Of a DNA stretch of 38,172 bases, positions 8,476 through 17,028 are shown piece after piece. Numbering within the stretch: the stretch's first letter is position 1; the number at the start of each line of letters is the position of its first letter. The DNA comes from Planctomycetota bacterium (lineage in GTDB: Bacteria; Planctomycetota; Phycisphaerae; WQYP01): NCBI GenBank assembly GCA_021852275.1, contig JAJZNX010000196.1, forward strand, positions 1-38,172, in the 5' to 3' direction. Below the pieces are notes generated by a model. It searched no databases, was not told the DNA's origin, and saw only the letters and a list, made by a program, of their open reading frames with translations. Made by a program: the position numbers and the translations under genes.

Positions 8476-9888
8476 TTACCGGTGCAGCAGTGGAGGATTG
8501 TAATAACCTATCATGGCGAGAAACCGATTGGCATTCAGGATCGGTACCGACAATCTTTGGGCCTCCGCCGAAAGTCGATTGTATGTACTTTGCTCCGCCT
8601 GCCGGGCGGCAATTAAGGCCTGATTTTGTGGGAGTGCCGCGGCGGCACCGCTCAGCGATGGGGATGCGGGTTCCGCACCAAGCACGAGAAAATCGGTCTG
8701 GCTGGTAAGGTGATGGTCGATTACCCCACCCCATTTTTTGATCAAGCGAACGATTTCCAGACGACCTTGGGCGGTGGCAACATCGTTGCCATTGACTGCA
8801 AAATCACCGTAGACATAAAAATGAAATTCTCGGCCCTTTTTCTGGAAAACCGGATTGCCTATCAGGTCGCCGGTGAAAATGGACTCTCCGGTGTGGACAT
8901 GGTTGATGCGGCAAAGCGACGCGAAACGGCCCACATGCGTGACCACAATGGAACCTTTTCCGCCCCCTGAAATGCCGGAACCAACTCCCAACTGGGGATT
9001 ATAGACGGCAAATGTCAGACCAACCGGCACCTTTTGAAACTGGCCCAGGTCGATATATACCTGATTTTCGCCAGGACCAATGCCGATGATCTTTCCCTGG
9101 GCCTGAGAAAGTATGGCCCCTGCTCCTTCGGATGGAGCCTTGAATCCAGCCAATTGCTTGCGCAAATCGGAAACGACCAGATTGAGAGAGGCGAGATTCT
9201 GCTGCAACTGCTGGTTTTTTACCACTTGAGTTTCCAGATCCCGGACTGATTTTTGTTGTCCAGCGGTTATTTGCTTTTGGAAAACCGTAGCCTGCGCAGC
9301 CAGATTCCCGTTGGCCGCCGCCAACTGGGTTCTCAATTTAGCTATTTCGTCGTGGGCGGACTTGAGCTTCTGGGAAATAGTTTCAATATTATCATTGAAG
9401 GTAGTTTGTGCCGTAGCAAAGGATGTCCGTTGCACCTTCATGCGGCTTTGCAGATGTTGGATGCGAGTCTGCTGGCTTTGCACTTTGGCAGCCAGGTCTG
9501 TTACCGCCGCGACCAGCGATTTACCCGAAAGATGAGCCTGATGCAACGCGGTTGCCGCCGGCCCCGAAATCGAAGTGAGTTGCCGAATCGGCTGTTTGGA
9601 AACATGGCCGATCATCTGGCTTTCCAGCGAATCAATGCCGGAGAGCAACATCCCAACGACGGAATGGTTTTCGTTGGCGTTGGCGAGCATGGTTTGAATC
9701 ATGGGGCTTTGCATTTCTGAAGGCAAAATCACCTGATTAAGCTTGCGCGAATCCGTGACGACGGTGCGCTGGGCTTTTCCCACATGCAGATATAAAAGAA
9801 CTGCAACCGTGGTTGATAACACCCAAAGAACTACAAAGATAATCAGTGCCCAAGGGGGCGTGGACCGAGCGGTGCGAACTACTGCCAT
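8476..9888 (-). CDS. Membrane-anchored coiled-coil protein with C-terminal BRCT-like domain
   Basis: A 470-residue protein of unknown function. Residues ~13-35 form one membrane helix (PPWALIIFVVLWVLSTTVAVLLYL). Residues ~125-250 are rich in Q, K, L and A with heptad character and are probably a coiled coil. Residues ~262-346 form a beta-rich section (GKIIGIGPGENQVYIDLGQF...) seen in other planctomycete coiled-coil proteins. Residues ~355-462 look like a BRCT domain: FHFYVYGDF, GRLEIVRLIKKWGGVI, TDFLVLG, then, after a ~35-residue insertion, EAQRLSVPILNANRFLAMIG. BRCT domains bind phosphopeptides or DNA, usually in DNA ligase or repair proteins; one on an envelope-tethered coiled coil is unusual. 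The start has ACGGAGG upstream. BRCT assignment is by eye. Confidence 0.75.
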   Translation of the reverse strand: MAVVRTARSTPPWALIIFVVLWVLSTTVAVLLYLHVGKAQRTVVTDSRKLNQVILPSEMQSPMIQTMLANANENHSVVGMLLSGIDSLESQMIGHVSKQPIRQLTSISGPAATALHQAHLSGKSLVAAVTDLAAKVQSQQTRIQHLQSRMKVQRTSFATAQTTFNDNIETISQKLKSAHDEIAKLRTQLAAANGNLAAQATVFQKQITAGQQKSVRDLETQVVKNQQLQQNLASLNLVVSDLRKQLAGFKAPSEGAGAILSQAQGKIIGIGPGENQVYIDLGQFQKVPVGLTFAVYNPQLGVGSGISGGGKGSIVVTHVGRFASLCRINHVHTGESIFTGDLIGNPVFQKKGREFHFYVYGDFAVNGNDVATAQGRLEIVRLIKKWGGVIDHHLTSQTDFLVLGAEPASPSLSGAAAALPQNQALIAARQAEQSTYNRLSAEAQRLSVPILNANRFLAMIGYYNPPLLHR

Positions 9889-10132
9889 GGCATTATGCCT
9901 CCGTCAAGAAGGTTTCAAGCGTCGCCACCGGGGTCCACACCCACGGCTGCAGCGGTCCGCCTGTGAACCTCTACAACTATAGAATATCGCCTGCTTTGCC
10001 TGCCGGGTCAAGGGAAAACTTTCCGTAACTGCCGATGGAGCCAACCTCGGGAGGCCCCTGGGCACCCCGCATGTGGCCCACCCAGATAGTTTATCATGAC
10101 AAATTGGTTTGTTTTGAGCCATCGCACCCACT

Positions 10133-12193
10133 TTATTCAGTCTCCACAGCCGGTTTATATTGAGCGGCGAGTTTAGCCTGAAGTTGTGGTGGAACGGCGT
10201 CATAGTGGGAAAACTCCATCACAAAACTACCTTGCCCTGCAGTAAGGCTCCGCAGTTGACTATCATACTGTGTTACCTCCGCCAGGGGTGCTGTGGCCCG
10301 GACAATCGCGATGGATGGTACGGGCAAGTCCGTATGGGTAATGCGGCCGCGGCGGGTATTAAGATCGCTGGTAATCACCCCAAGAAAACATTCGGGGCTG
10401 GTGATTTCCAGAGTAACAATTGGTTCGATAAGGGCCGGTCTGGCCTTCAAAATGGCGTCGCGCACGGCAAATTTGCCGGCAATGCGAAATGCAATGTCCT
10501 TGGAATCCACGGGATGACTTTTACCGTCATGCACAATAACCCGTAAATCCTGTACCGGATATCCAGCCAGCGGACCGTGCTCAATCGCGTCATAAACACC
10601 CTTTTCGACAGACGCGATGTACTGAGATGGAATAGCCCCGCCGAAAACCTCGTTAACGAATTCCAGGCCACTGCCGCGGTCGAGCGGTTCCACCCGCAGG
10701 TAAACCTCGCCAAACTGGCCGGCCCCGCCGCTTTGCTTTTTGTGTCGATAATGCCCCTCAGCCTTAAGGCTGATTGTTTCCCGGTAGGCAATCCGCGGAG
10801 GCTGTGTGCCCACGTCAATGCCGAAGCGATTTTTCATTTTTTCCAGCATCACCCGCACGTGCATATCGCCGAGTCCATGTACGATGATCTCATGCGTCTG
10901 CGGATCGTGGGAAACCCGAAACGTTGGATCTTCTTCCACCAGTTTAGTCAAGGCGGCAGAGAGCTTGGCCTCATCACCACGGGATTTGGGCACAATGGCC
11001 ATGGAAAACATGGGCGTGGGATATTTCGGCGGCAGGGGCTTGAATTCGTCATGAAGCGTCACGGCATGGATAATCTGATCCACCTGCAAGTCTTCGATTT
11101 TTGAAACAGCCACCATATCTCCGGCGTAGGCCACTCCCGATTCCGGATGATCGCGACCCTCCACTTTGAGCACGTGGCCGGCCTTGTGAGTCTTTTTCTG
11201 TGTGCCACAGACAAAAGCCGTATTCGATTCCAGCTTGCCGCTAAGCATACGCAGCATGGCCAGTTTCCCGACATACGGATCTGTGGTGACCTTAAATACA
11301 TGAGCAAGCAGTGGTGCATTCGGATCCGCGGGGCATTCGATAATTTCTTCGGACACAGCGCCGCCGGCAGTGATCTTTCGTAACCTCTTGGGCCGGCCGG
11401 TCACGGGTGATGGCACGTCTTCAATGAGAATGTGCAGCAAATCATCGATCCCCACTTCCTGCCGGGCGGCAGTGAAGACAATGGGCACCACGTGGCCGAT
11501 ATTCATCGCCCGGATGAAGCAACTACGCAGTTCCGCCAAATCCATGGGTTGTCCGGCGAGATAGCGTTCGAGCTGAGCATCATCGATTTCAACCGTGGAT
11601 TCCACCATTTCCCGATGAATGTCGGTAACGTTTCCGAAATCCGCACGACCGGCGGTCTGATCAAAACAGTCGATAACGTCGGTGGCATTTTTACACGGAA
11701 GATTGATGCAATGAACCTCCGGTCCGAAACTGGCCTTGACCTGTTCCACCAAGGCCGGCAGATCCACGGCCTGATCTATCTTATTAATGACGATCATGCG
11801 GGCCAACCCCATTTCGCCGGCGGCGTGATACAACCGGCGACTGTTGAATTCAATGCCGCTTTGCGCGTTGATGACGATCACCGCCGTTTCCACCGCCGGC
11901 ATGGCCGCCAGGGCTTGACCGACAAAATCGGGATAACCTGGAGTATCGATTAAGTTAATCTGATGGCCCTGATGCGTAGCGTACATGAGGACGGAATTGG
12001 TGGAGTGTTTGTGCAGTCGGGCTTCCGGCTCAAAGTCTGAAAGGGTATTGGCCTGCTCCACACTTCCCATCCGCGAGATTACACCGCAACGATGGGCAAT
12101 GGCTTCTGCCAATGTAGTCTTCCCAGCCCCGGTATGACCCAGCAGGACAATATTGCGAATTTCTTCGGGCCGATAGCTGCGAGCCTGATCCAT
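10133..12193 (-). CDS. Elongation factor G-like GTPase (EF-G2 type)
   Basis: A translation-factor GTPase of full EF-G length (~686 residues from the ATG at 12193, chosen because AAGGGAA precedes it; the ORF-track start is 17 codons upstream). G1 is GHTGAGKTT (19-27), G3 is DTPGYPDF (83-90) and G4 is NKID (137-140). The rest shows EF-G domains II-V, including GGAGQFGEVYLRVEPL (domain IV) and the C-terminal SLTAGQGSFVMEFSHYDAVP. Canonical EF-G has AHIDAGKTT and DTPGHVDF; here G1 is altered and the catalytic His is Tyr, and the RGIT switch I is absent. That places it with EF-G2/FusA2, not the housekeeping translocase; the mycobacterial EF-G2 is reported to lack GTPase activity. The coiled-coil/BRCT gene lies 244 bases downstream. 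Confidence 0.9.
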   Translation of the reverse strand: MDQARSYRPEEIRNIVLLGHTGAGKTTLAEAIAHRCGVISRMGSVEQANTLSDFEPEARLHKHSTNSVLMYATHQGHQINLIDTPGYPDFVGQALAAMPAVETAVIVINAQSGIEFNSRRLYHAAGEMGLARMIVINKIDQAVDLPALVEQVKASFGPEVHCINLPCKNATDVIDCFDQTAGRADFGNVTDIHREMVESTVEIDDAQLERYLAGQPMDLAELRSCFIRAMNIGHVVPIVFTAARQEVGIDDLLHILIEDVPSPVTGRPKRLRKITAGGAVSEEIIECPADPNAPLLAHVFKVTTDPYVGKLAMLRMLSGKLESNTAFVCGTQKKTHKAGHVLKVEGRDHPESGVAYAGDMVAVSKIEDLQVDQIIHAVTLHDEFKPLPPKYPTPMFSMAIVPKSRGDEAKLSAALTKLVEEDPTFRVSHDPQTHEIIVHGLGDMHVRVMLEKMKNRFGIDVGTQPPRIAYRETISLKAEGHYRHKKQSGGAGQFGEVYLRVEPLDRGSGLEFVNEVFGGAIPSQYIASVEKGVYDAIEHGPLAGYPVQDLRVIVHDGKSHPVDSKDIAFRIAGKFAVRDAILKARPALIEPIVTLEITSPECFLGVITSDLNTRRGRITHTDLPVPSIAIVRATAPLAEVTQYDSQLRSLTAGQGSFVMEFSHYDAVPPQLQAKLAAQYKPAVETE

Positions 12194-12452
12194 ACAGTTT
12201 CCCTTCAGAGTAGTTTTGCCGACCGCTGGATGAGATTGTAACAAAAGGAGCGAAAATGACCATCAGCAGTCAGAGTTGCCTCTGCGATATCAGCCGCATT
12301 GAGACCGTCGTGATAGGATTCTTTGTTTCGCGGTACAAGGTGTCAAAGGCGTAGGGTTAGTTCATCGGCGGCTAAATCCATGATCGAGAGCATCGTTAAT
12401 GTTCGCCGCAGCGATGGAGATATCGCCGGTTAGTGCTCCGCAAAATTTGAAT

Positions 12453-13577
12453 TTATTTTGTGTGGCCCTTTACTTCGTGAGTAAGGGTTTGTCGCTGGAC
12501 TTCAAGTAAAAATGAATCGGCGGCGGCTAAGGAGGGAAACTCGGGTCCGCCGACATCCAGCCATACGCCGCGTGGGCCAATAGCTGCAAGCACAGCCAGG
12601 GCGTCGTCGGGATTTTCCGCCAGAATCTGGACTGCTTTGCCGGCGCTGCGGATGCGGCGGTAAACATCCATCCAAGCACTGGCAGGTCCATGTCCGGCTC
12701 CGAAAACCCACTGAATGGCATGGAGGTTCGGCAGTTCCAAAAGCAGATCGAGGTGGCGCAGAGCCTGCGGGCCATCGAGATGAAAGATACTGCGCTCCAA
12801 GGGTTGCATTTCTACGAGAATATCGGGCAAAATCATGTTGTCGGCCACCTCATCGGAAACCATGCACCAGAAATCACAACTCGGAACATAGGCCGGTCCT
12901 TGATGGTAAGACGGAGTCCAGCAGGTGCTGCCAAAACCTGCCTGTCGGATAATGGCGTATTGTCTTTTAAACGCTGCGGCAAATCCGTGGGAGACATGGC
13001 GACCTGCCTGCCGGACCAGCTCCGGAGCATCGAGAATATCTTCACACAATGCCTGGGGATCGCGCAGCGCCGCTAAAATATCATAGTTGCCATGCAAATC
13101 CGTCATTCCGACCACAAATCGCTGGTCGCAAATATCCAGAGCATAGCGCATCATGGCTTCTATGGTTTGCCAGTAGATGTTGGAAAAATCGGGCGGCGAG
13201 TCGATAATTCTCCGCCACTCGTTTTGGTGATGGACCACCGGGGAAGACCAACTGGTGTCGGGGCCGAATTCCAGCGGGCATCCGAACAGGGTGGCGGTAA
13301 TTTCCGGGCCGAGATTGGACCAGAAGATCGGCAAGGAATCGCCGGGATAAACGCGACTGGAGATGGCTTCTATGGCCGTGTCCACTACGTATTGCACGTC
13401 CATCCAGCGGTCGCGGAGCATGGCGGGTTGCGCACGTGACGGGGGCATGGCGGCGCGGGCCGGGGCTGCAACCCGGAGGGTTACAGGCGGACGATCCAGC
13501 ACCTGGCAATTCCACCAGGCTTCAAACCGGTCGATGGTACGTCCGAAATCGGGCTTCAATTGGAGTTCACGGATCAT
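12453..13577 (-). CDS. UROD-like methyltransferase, fourth of four paralogs (last gene of operon)
   Basis: A 374-residue TIM-barrel protein of the uroporphyrinogen decarboxylase/MtaA superfamily. Features are FGRTIDRFEAWWNCQVLDRPPVT at the start, WSNLGPEITATLFGCPLEF, and FHLDGPQALRHLDLLLELPNLHAIQWV in the barrel's second half. The superfamily includes haem-pathway decarboxylases and methyl transferases that act with corrinoid proteins; genome context favours the latter here. The usual HxCG metal motif is replaced by HLDG, and no later Cys ligand is evident, so metal binding may differ or be lost. It begins 3 bases after the preceding UROD-like gene stops. Substrate unknown. Confidence 0.82.
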   Translation of the reverse strand: MIRELQLKPDFGRTIDRFEAWWNCQVLDRPPVTLRVAAPARAAMPPSRAQPAMLRDRWMDVQYVVDTAIEAISSRVYPGDSLPIFWSNLGPEITATLFGCPLEFGPDTSWSSPVVHHQNEWRRIIDSPPDFSNIYWQTIEAMMRYALDICDQRFVVGMTDLHGNYDILAALRDPQALCEDILDAPELVRQAGRHVSHGFAAAFKRQYAIIRQAGFGSTCWTPSYHQGPAYVPSCDFWCMVSDEVADNMILPDILVEMQPLERSIFHLDGPQALRHLDLLLELPNLHAIQWVFGAGHGPASAWMDVYRRIRSAGKAVQILAENPDDALAVLAAIGPRGVWLDVGGPEFPSLAAADSFLLEVQRQTLTHEVKGHTK

Positions 13578-13580
13578 GGT

Positions 13581-14801
13581 TTAGTCCGATCGGAGTGCCG
13601 CAGTGGTCGCGACGGAAAAAGAGTCCTTGAAATTACCAAATTCTTTTCCAGCCTGATACATCGCTTCTATATTTTCCAGTGGCGTAAAGGGAGCCAGATT
13701 ATTGCCTTCCCGCAAGACAAATAAACCTCCCTCCAGAATGCCGGACTGCATAATACGTTGCACTTCTGTGCGAATGGCGGCGGGATTGCCGGTACGCAGC
13801 AATTCCACGTGCGGACCTCCATTGATACGGACCTTGGGACCCAATTGGTGCCGCAACTTGCCAAAGTTGACCGGGAAACCGGTATCAAAAGACCAGACAT
13901 TCAATTCGTCACGAATGGTTAAAAAATGGCGGGTGGCATCTCCGCATAGATGAATGCTTCGCCGCCCGGCGGGGCACAGAGCGTCACAAAGCCAACGATG
14001 GTGCGGCAGAACGTGCTGACGGTACATATCGGTGGAAATCAGGGCGATGCTGTCGTCGGCAAAACCAAAATCTGTGACCGTCAGCGGCATACCGGTCCGC
14101 TTTCGCCAGGCGGTCATGCGCTGAATTGTGGCTTCGGTAATGAACTCGAAGAGCCGGTACAATCGTTGTGGTTCGGTCACCATGGCGGTGCACACAAATT
14201 CGGGGCCGAAAACGTTGCAGGCCACGGTCATCACGCCGTCGGTACCCAGGCCAAAGCTCGGCGTAGTGACTTCGATAGGGATATCGCAGTAGGTCTGCCG
14301 GGCCGCAAGCTCTTGGAAGTACTGAAAATAATCCCAGCCTCTGGCCATCAGCCCTCCAAATGGATCGGGCAGGCCGCGGTCCAGGATCCGCTCCGGATGA
14401 TCCGTAAATGCCGGGGTGGTGTCCGGCACCTGGCCTTCGAGATAGATAATGGGGCAGCCAAACCAACCGGCTTCGTAGTAATTTTGAAAATCCGGTGCCA
14501 GAGACCACTTCCGGGGCAGGCCGAGCTGGGCATCCTGAAGAATGTTATGGCGCGACCAGCGTTGAAATTGCAGTTGACTGTTAAACATGATCCGAGGATT
14601 TTCGGAATATTCCTGAAAGCTCACTCCCGACGGATTCGCTTGCGAATTGAAAAGAAAATAGCGTGAATTGACACCGACCACTATGGGCGTGCGAATGGGT
14701 CGGCCTTCATTAAATGCCTGCCAGACTTGCTCTACTTCGATGTTGTGTGTGGCGAAATCCAGGTGGGCCAGGTGGTCGGTTTCCAGCGAATGTGGTTGCA
14801 T
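13581..14801 (-). CDS. UROD-like methyltransferase, third paralog, retains HxCG metal motif
   Basis: A 406-residue UROD/MtaA-superfamily protein from the ATG at 14801, picked because AAGGAA lies upstream; the ORF-track start is 17 codons earlier. Of the four paralogs this is the only one with a clear HxC motif (SIHLCGDATRHF), which in MtaA/MtbA proteins binds the zinc that activates the methyl acceptor. The later Cys ligand of MtaA (in a PGCGI-like motif) is not present; the matching region reads VLREGNNLAPFTPLENI. Conserved C-terminal signatures (LENIEAMYQAGKEFG) are normal. Likely role is methyl transfer between a small substrate and the operon's corrinoid protein (inference). It sits 54 bases after the preceding gene. 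Confidence 0.83.
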   Translation of the reverse strand: MQPHSLETDHLAHLDFATHNIEVEQVWQAFNEGRPIRTPIVVGVNSRYFLFNSQANPSGVSFQEYSENPRIMFNSQLQFQRWSRHNILQDAQLGLPRKWSLAPDFQNYYEAGWFGCPIIYLEGQVPDTTPAFTDHPERILDRGLPDPFGGLMARGWDYFQYFQELAARQTYCDIPIEVTTPSFGLGTDGVMTVACNVFGPEFVCTAMVTEPQRLYRLFEFITEATIQRMTAWRKRTGMPLTVTDFGFADDSIALISTDMYRQHVLPHHRWLCDALCPAGRRSIHLCGDATRHFLTIRDELNVWSFDTGFPVNFGKLRHQLGPKVRINGGPHVELLRTGNPAAIRTEVQRIMQSGILEGGLFVLREGNNLAPFTPLENIEAMYQAGKEFGNFKDSFSVATTAALRSD

Positions 14802-14855
14802 GGTGGTCTGTTCCTTTTTGTGGCTGTCGTCCGACCCAGTTCCGCAAGCCATGAT

Positions 14856-15935
14856 CTATCCTGGTGCTTTCAAGGTGGCGGCTGTTTCATACATGGCAAT
14901 GACATTTTCCACGGGTGTAACCGCCTGGATATTGTGGCAAGGGGCGCAGAACCAGCGGCACGATTTGAATATCTCGGCGGTTTGGCGTACCTCCTCGGCC
15001 ACCTGCTGGGGGGTGCCGAAAGGGAGTGTCTGCTGGTTGTCTATGGCACCATGAAAGGCCACCAGATGGCCGAAGTCGCGGGCCAGGGTTTCCCGTTCCA
15101 TCCCCGGACATCGCCATTGAATGGGGTTGAGCACCTCAATACCGACTGTGTCAATGAGATCCGCAATGAATGGTTGGGCCGCGCCGTCCGTATGGTAAAA
15201 AATGTGAATGTCGAAGGATCGGGCCAGATCGGCCATGCGTTTCTGATAGGGGAGAAGGAACCGACGGTAGATTTCCAGGCTAAAGAGCGGTCCGGTCTGG
15301 CCGGCCAAATCCTCCGCGACGTAGGTCATGTCGATATGACCGTGGCCGGCCTGAAAAATGCGCCGATTGTGTTCAAAAAAGAAGGCGAACATTTTTTCCA
15401 GGGCGGCTTCGACCATGCCGGTATTAAGCAGCATGTCTTCGTAAGCCTGTTCCATACCGCGCATACCGGCGTAGATGAGGAACGGCTCGTATCCACCGGC
15501 TTGAATAATGCGGTACCCATCGTCATGCTGCAATGCCTCGGTGATGGGTGAATAATCAAAATCGTCCGGGTCCGGCCAGCGAAACGCCCGTACTTGATCG
15601 GGTGTGGTCATGGAAGCCAGCGGACCGGTGGCGAATTCATCATACGCTCCGGTTCCGTAGTCGATGCGGCGGTGCCGGTTGCCCCACATATCGGCCTGTG
15701 GATCATCCGGATGAGCCTGGAGTTTCCACCGCGGACCTACCCCGCGCGGATGGTCGATATTGAGCCGCCGCCAGAGAATTTCGTCAGTGCTTCGGTGTGG
15801 CACCTCTGTACCGATGATACCAAGCTTGGCCAGTATTTTCGCGTGGAATTCGCTCGTGGCCCAGTAGTCGGTGGGTATGCGATCGGCGGGCTGCTGGTTA
15901 AGTAACGCAAGCCAGCGTTGTCGTGGTGTCATCAT
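14856..15935 (-). CDS. UROD-like methyltransferase, second paralog
   Basis: A 359-residue UROD-superfamily protein beginning MTPRQRWLALLNQQPADRIPTDYW, the classical start of this family. The barrel contains FYHTDGAAQPFIADLIDTVGIEVLNPIQW, where the His of HTDG matches the His of MtaA's HxC motif, and a later APCHNIQAVTPVENVIAMYE, whose Cys matches MtaA's C-terminal zinc ligand. It therefore has a plausible His/Cys metal site, but of different composition from the third paralog. It starts 9 bases after the preceding gene ends. Probable corrinoid-dependent methyltransferase component; no evidence for a haem-pathway role, since no other haem genes adjoin. Confidence 0.85.
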   Translation of the reverse strand: MMTPRQRWLALLNQQPADRIPTDYWATSEFHAKILAKLGIIGTEVPHRSTDEILWRRLNIDHPRGVGPRWKLQAHPDDPQADMWGNRHRRIDYGTGAYDEFATGPLASMTTPDQVRAFRWPDPDDFDYSPITEALQHDDGYRIIQAGGYEPFLIYAGMRGMEQAYEDMLLNTGMVEAALEKMFAFFFEHNRRIFQAGHGHIDMTYVAEDLAGQTGPLFSLEIYRRFLLPYQKRMADLARSFDIHIFYHTDGAAQPFIADLIDTVGIEVLNPIQWRCPGMERETLARDFGHLVAFHGAIDNQQTLPFGTPQQVAEEVRQTAEIFKSCRWFCAPCHNIQAVTPVENVIAMYETAATLKAPG

Positions 15936-15944
15936 GCGGAATCC

Positions 15945-17027
15945 TTATGCATAGTGTCCATAGTTCTTGACCATACGAATGATGGCTTGATAAGTGTGCC
16001 AGCTGACCTGAGGTGGCACACTGTGATCGCTATGGTAAATGTACCCTTTGGTAGCCATGCCGGCGGCGAATTTGACCTTTATTTCCTCTTCGATGGCGGC
16101 CAGGTCGTTGGTGGCCATTTTCATCACATCGATGTTGCCGAAGAATGCAAGCTCTCGGCCATATTTCGGGCAGAGCTTGCGAATATCCACGCCGGCTTTG
16201 GCCTCAAGAGGTTGCAGACAATCAAACCCGGCTTTGACGTATAAATCCATCACGCCGTTGATATCGCCATCAGTGTGATAGATGAATTTCATGTTGTGCG
16301 CGTGGGCCCAGTCGGCGAGTCTCTTGTGATCAGGCCAGATCAATTCCCTATACATCTCTGGTGAGCACATGGTCGCATGGTTATAGGCCATGTCGCCGTA
16401 GATCCACAGGCCGTCAGGTTGAATGCCGGTGGCCATGGCGGCATCAAAGTTACGCAAAGCCTGGTCAGTAAAGGTGCGGGAAACATCGCGAACCCATTCG
16501 GGGTCTTCCACCATGGCCATGAGCGTGATTTCATCGCCCATGAGCGACCGGGTTTCTTCAAAACTTTCGACACCGGTCAGATGGCACCAGAGCTTTTTCG
16601 AACGACCCTGCCGATAGTTCCGTTTAACCGCATCCGGATCCAGTTGCAGACCGGTATCCAGCAAAGCCGGTTTGAAGGTGCGTTCCCACACATCCCGTGA
16701 GGAGCACTCAAAGCCCAGATGTTCAGGGGTTCCGCTTTTTTCTTTCCAATAACGCACGCGTTTGCCCTGGGAATCGCGCACCACGCGGGTTTGGGCGTCT
16801 TCTTCAATAAGTGTGTCCTGGCCAGGAAAAATACAGGGCCATACCCAGCACAAGCCGTGAAAGTCGCTGCCCAGCATATCTAAAACAGTCTGGGCATCGC
16901 CGGAAAGGCCTTCATCTTTCCAGCGGGTGATTGTTTCACCCCAGAAGGATTCGTGTCGCGGCACGCGGTCGTGATCCTGCCGCGTCAAGGCCCGATTCAC
17001 ACGTTCCTGGCTGGTAAGTTGGGTCAT
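15945..17027 (-). CDS. UROD-like methyltransferase, first paralog
   Basis: A 360-residue UROD-superfamily protein from the ATG at 17027 (MTQLTSQERVNRALTRQDHDRVP), chosen because AAGGGAAA stands just upstream; the ORF-track start lies 24 codons earlier inside the amidohydrolase gene. The family pattern is complete: GLWIYGDMAYNHATMCSPEMYRELIWPDHKRL, FIYHTDGDINGVMDLYVKAGFDCLQPLE, RELAFFGNIDV, and IYHSDHSVPPQVSWHTYQ at the end. HTDG again replaces HxCG, and the C-terminal motif has HSDHSVP where MtaA has Cys. Only one base separates it from the amidohydrolase stop, so the two are translationally linked. Substrate unknown. Confidence 0.86.
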   Translation of the reverse strand: MTQLTSQERVNRALTRQDHDRVPRHESFWGETITRWKDEGLSGDAQTVLDMLGSDFHGLCWVWPCIFPGQDTLIEEDAQTRVVRDSQGKRVRYWKEKSGTPEHLGFECSSRDVWERTFKPALLDTGLQLDPDAVKRNYRQGRSKKLWCHLTGVESFEETRSLMGDEITLMAMVEDPEWVRDVSRTFTDQALRNFDAAMATGIQPDGLWIYGDMAYNHATMCSPEMYRELIWPDHKRLADWAHAHNMKFIYHTDGDINGVMDLYVKAGFDCLQPLEAKAGVDIRKLCPKYGRELAFFGNIDVMKMATNDLAAIEEEIKVKFAAGMATKGYIYHSDHSVPPQVSWHTYQAIIRMVKNYGHYA

Positions 17028-17028
17028 G

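Noticed and set aside
12453-17027. Haem biosynthesis role (hemE) for the UROD-like genes
   Set aside because: Four divergent copies, no other haem genes, altered metal motifs and operon partners for corrinoid methyl transfer all argue against uroporphyrinogen decarboxylation.
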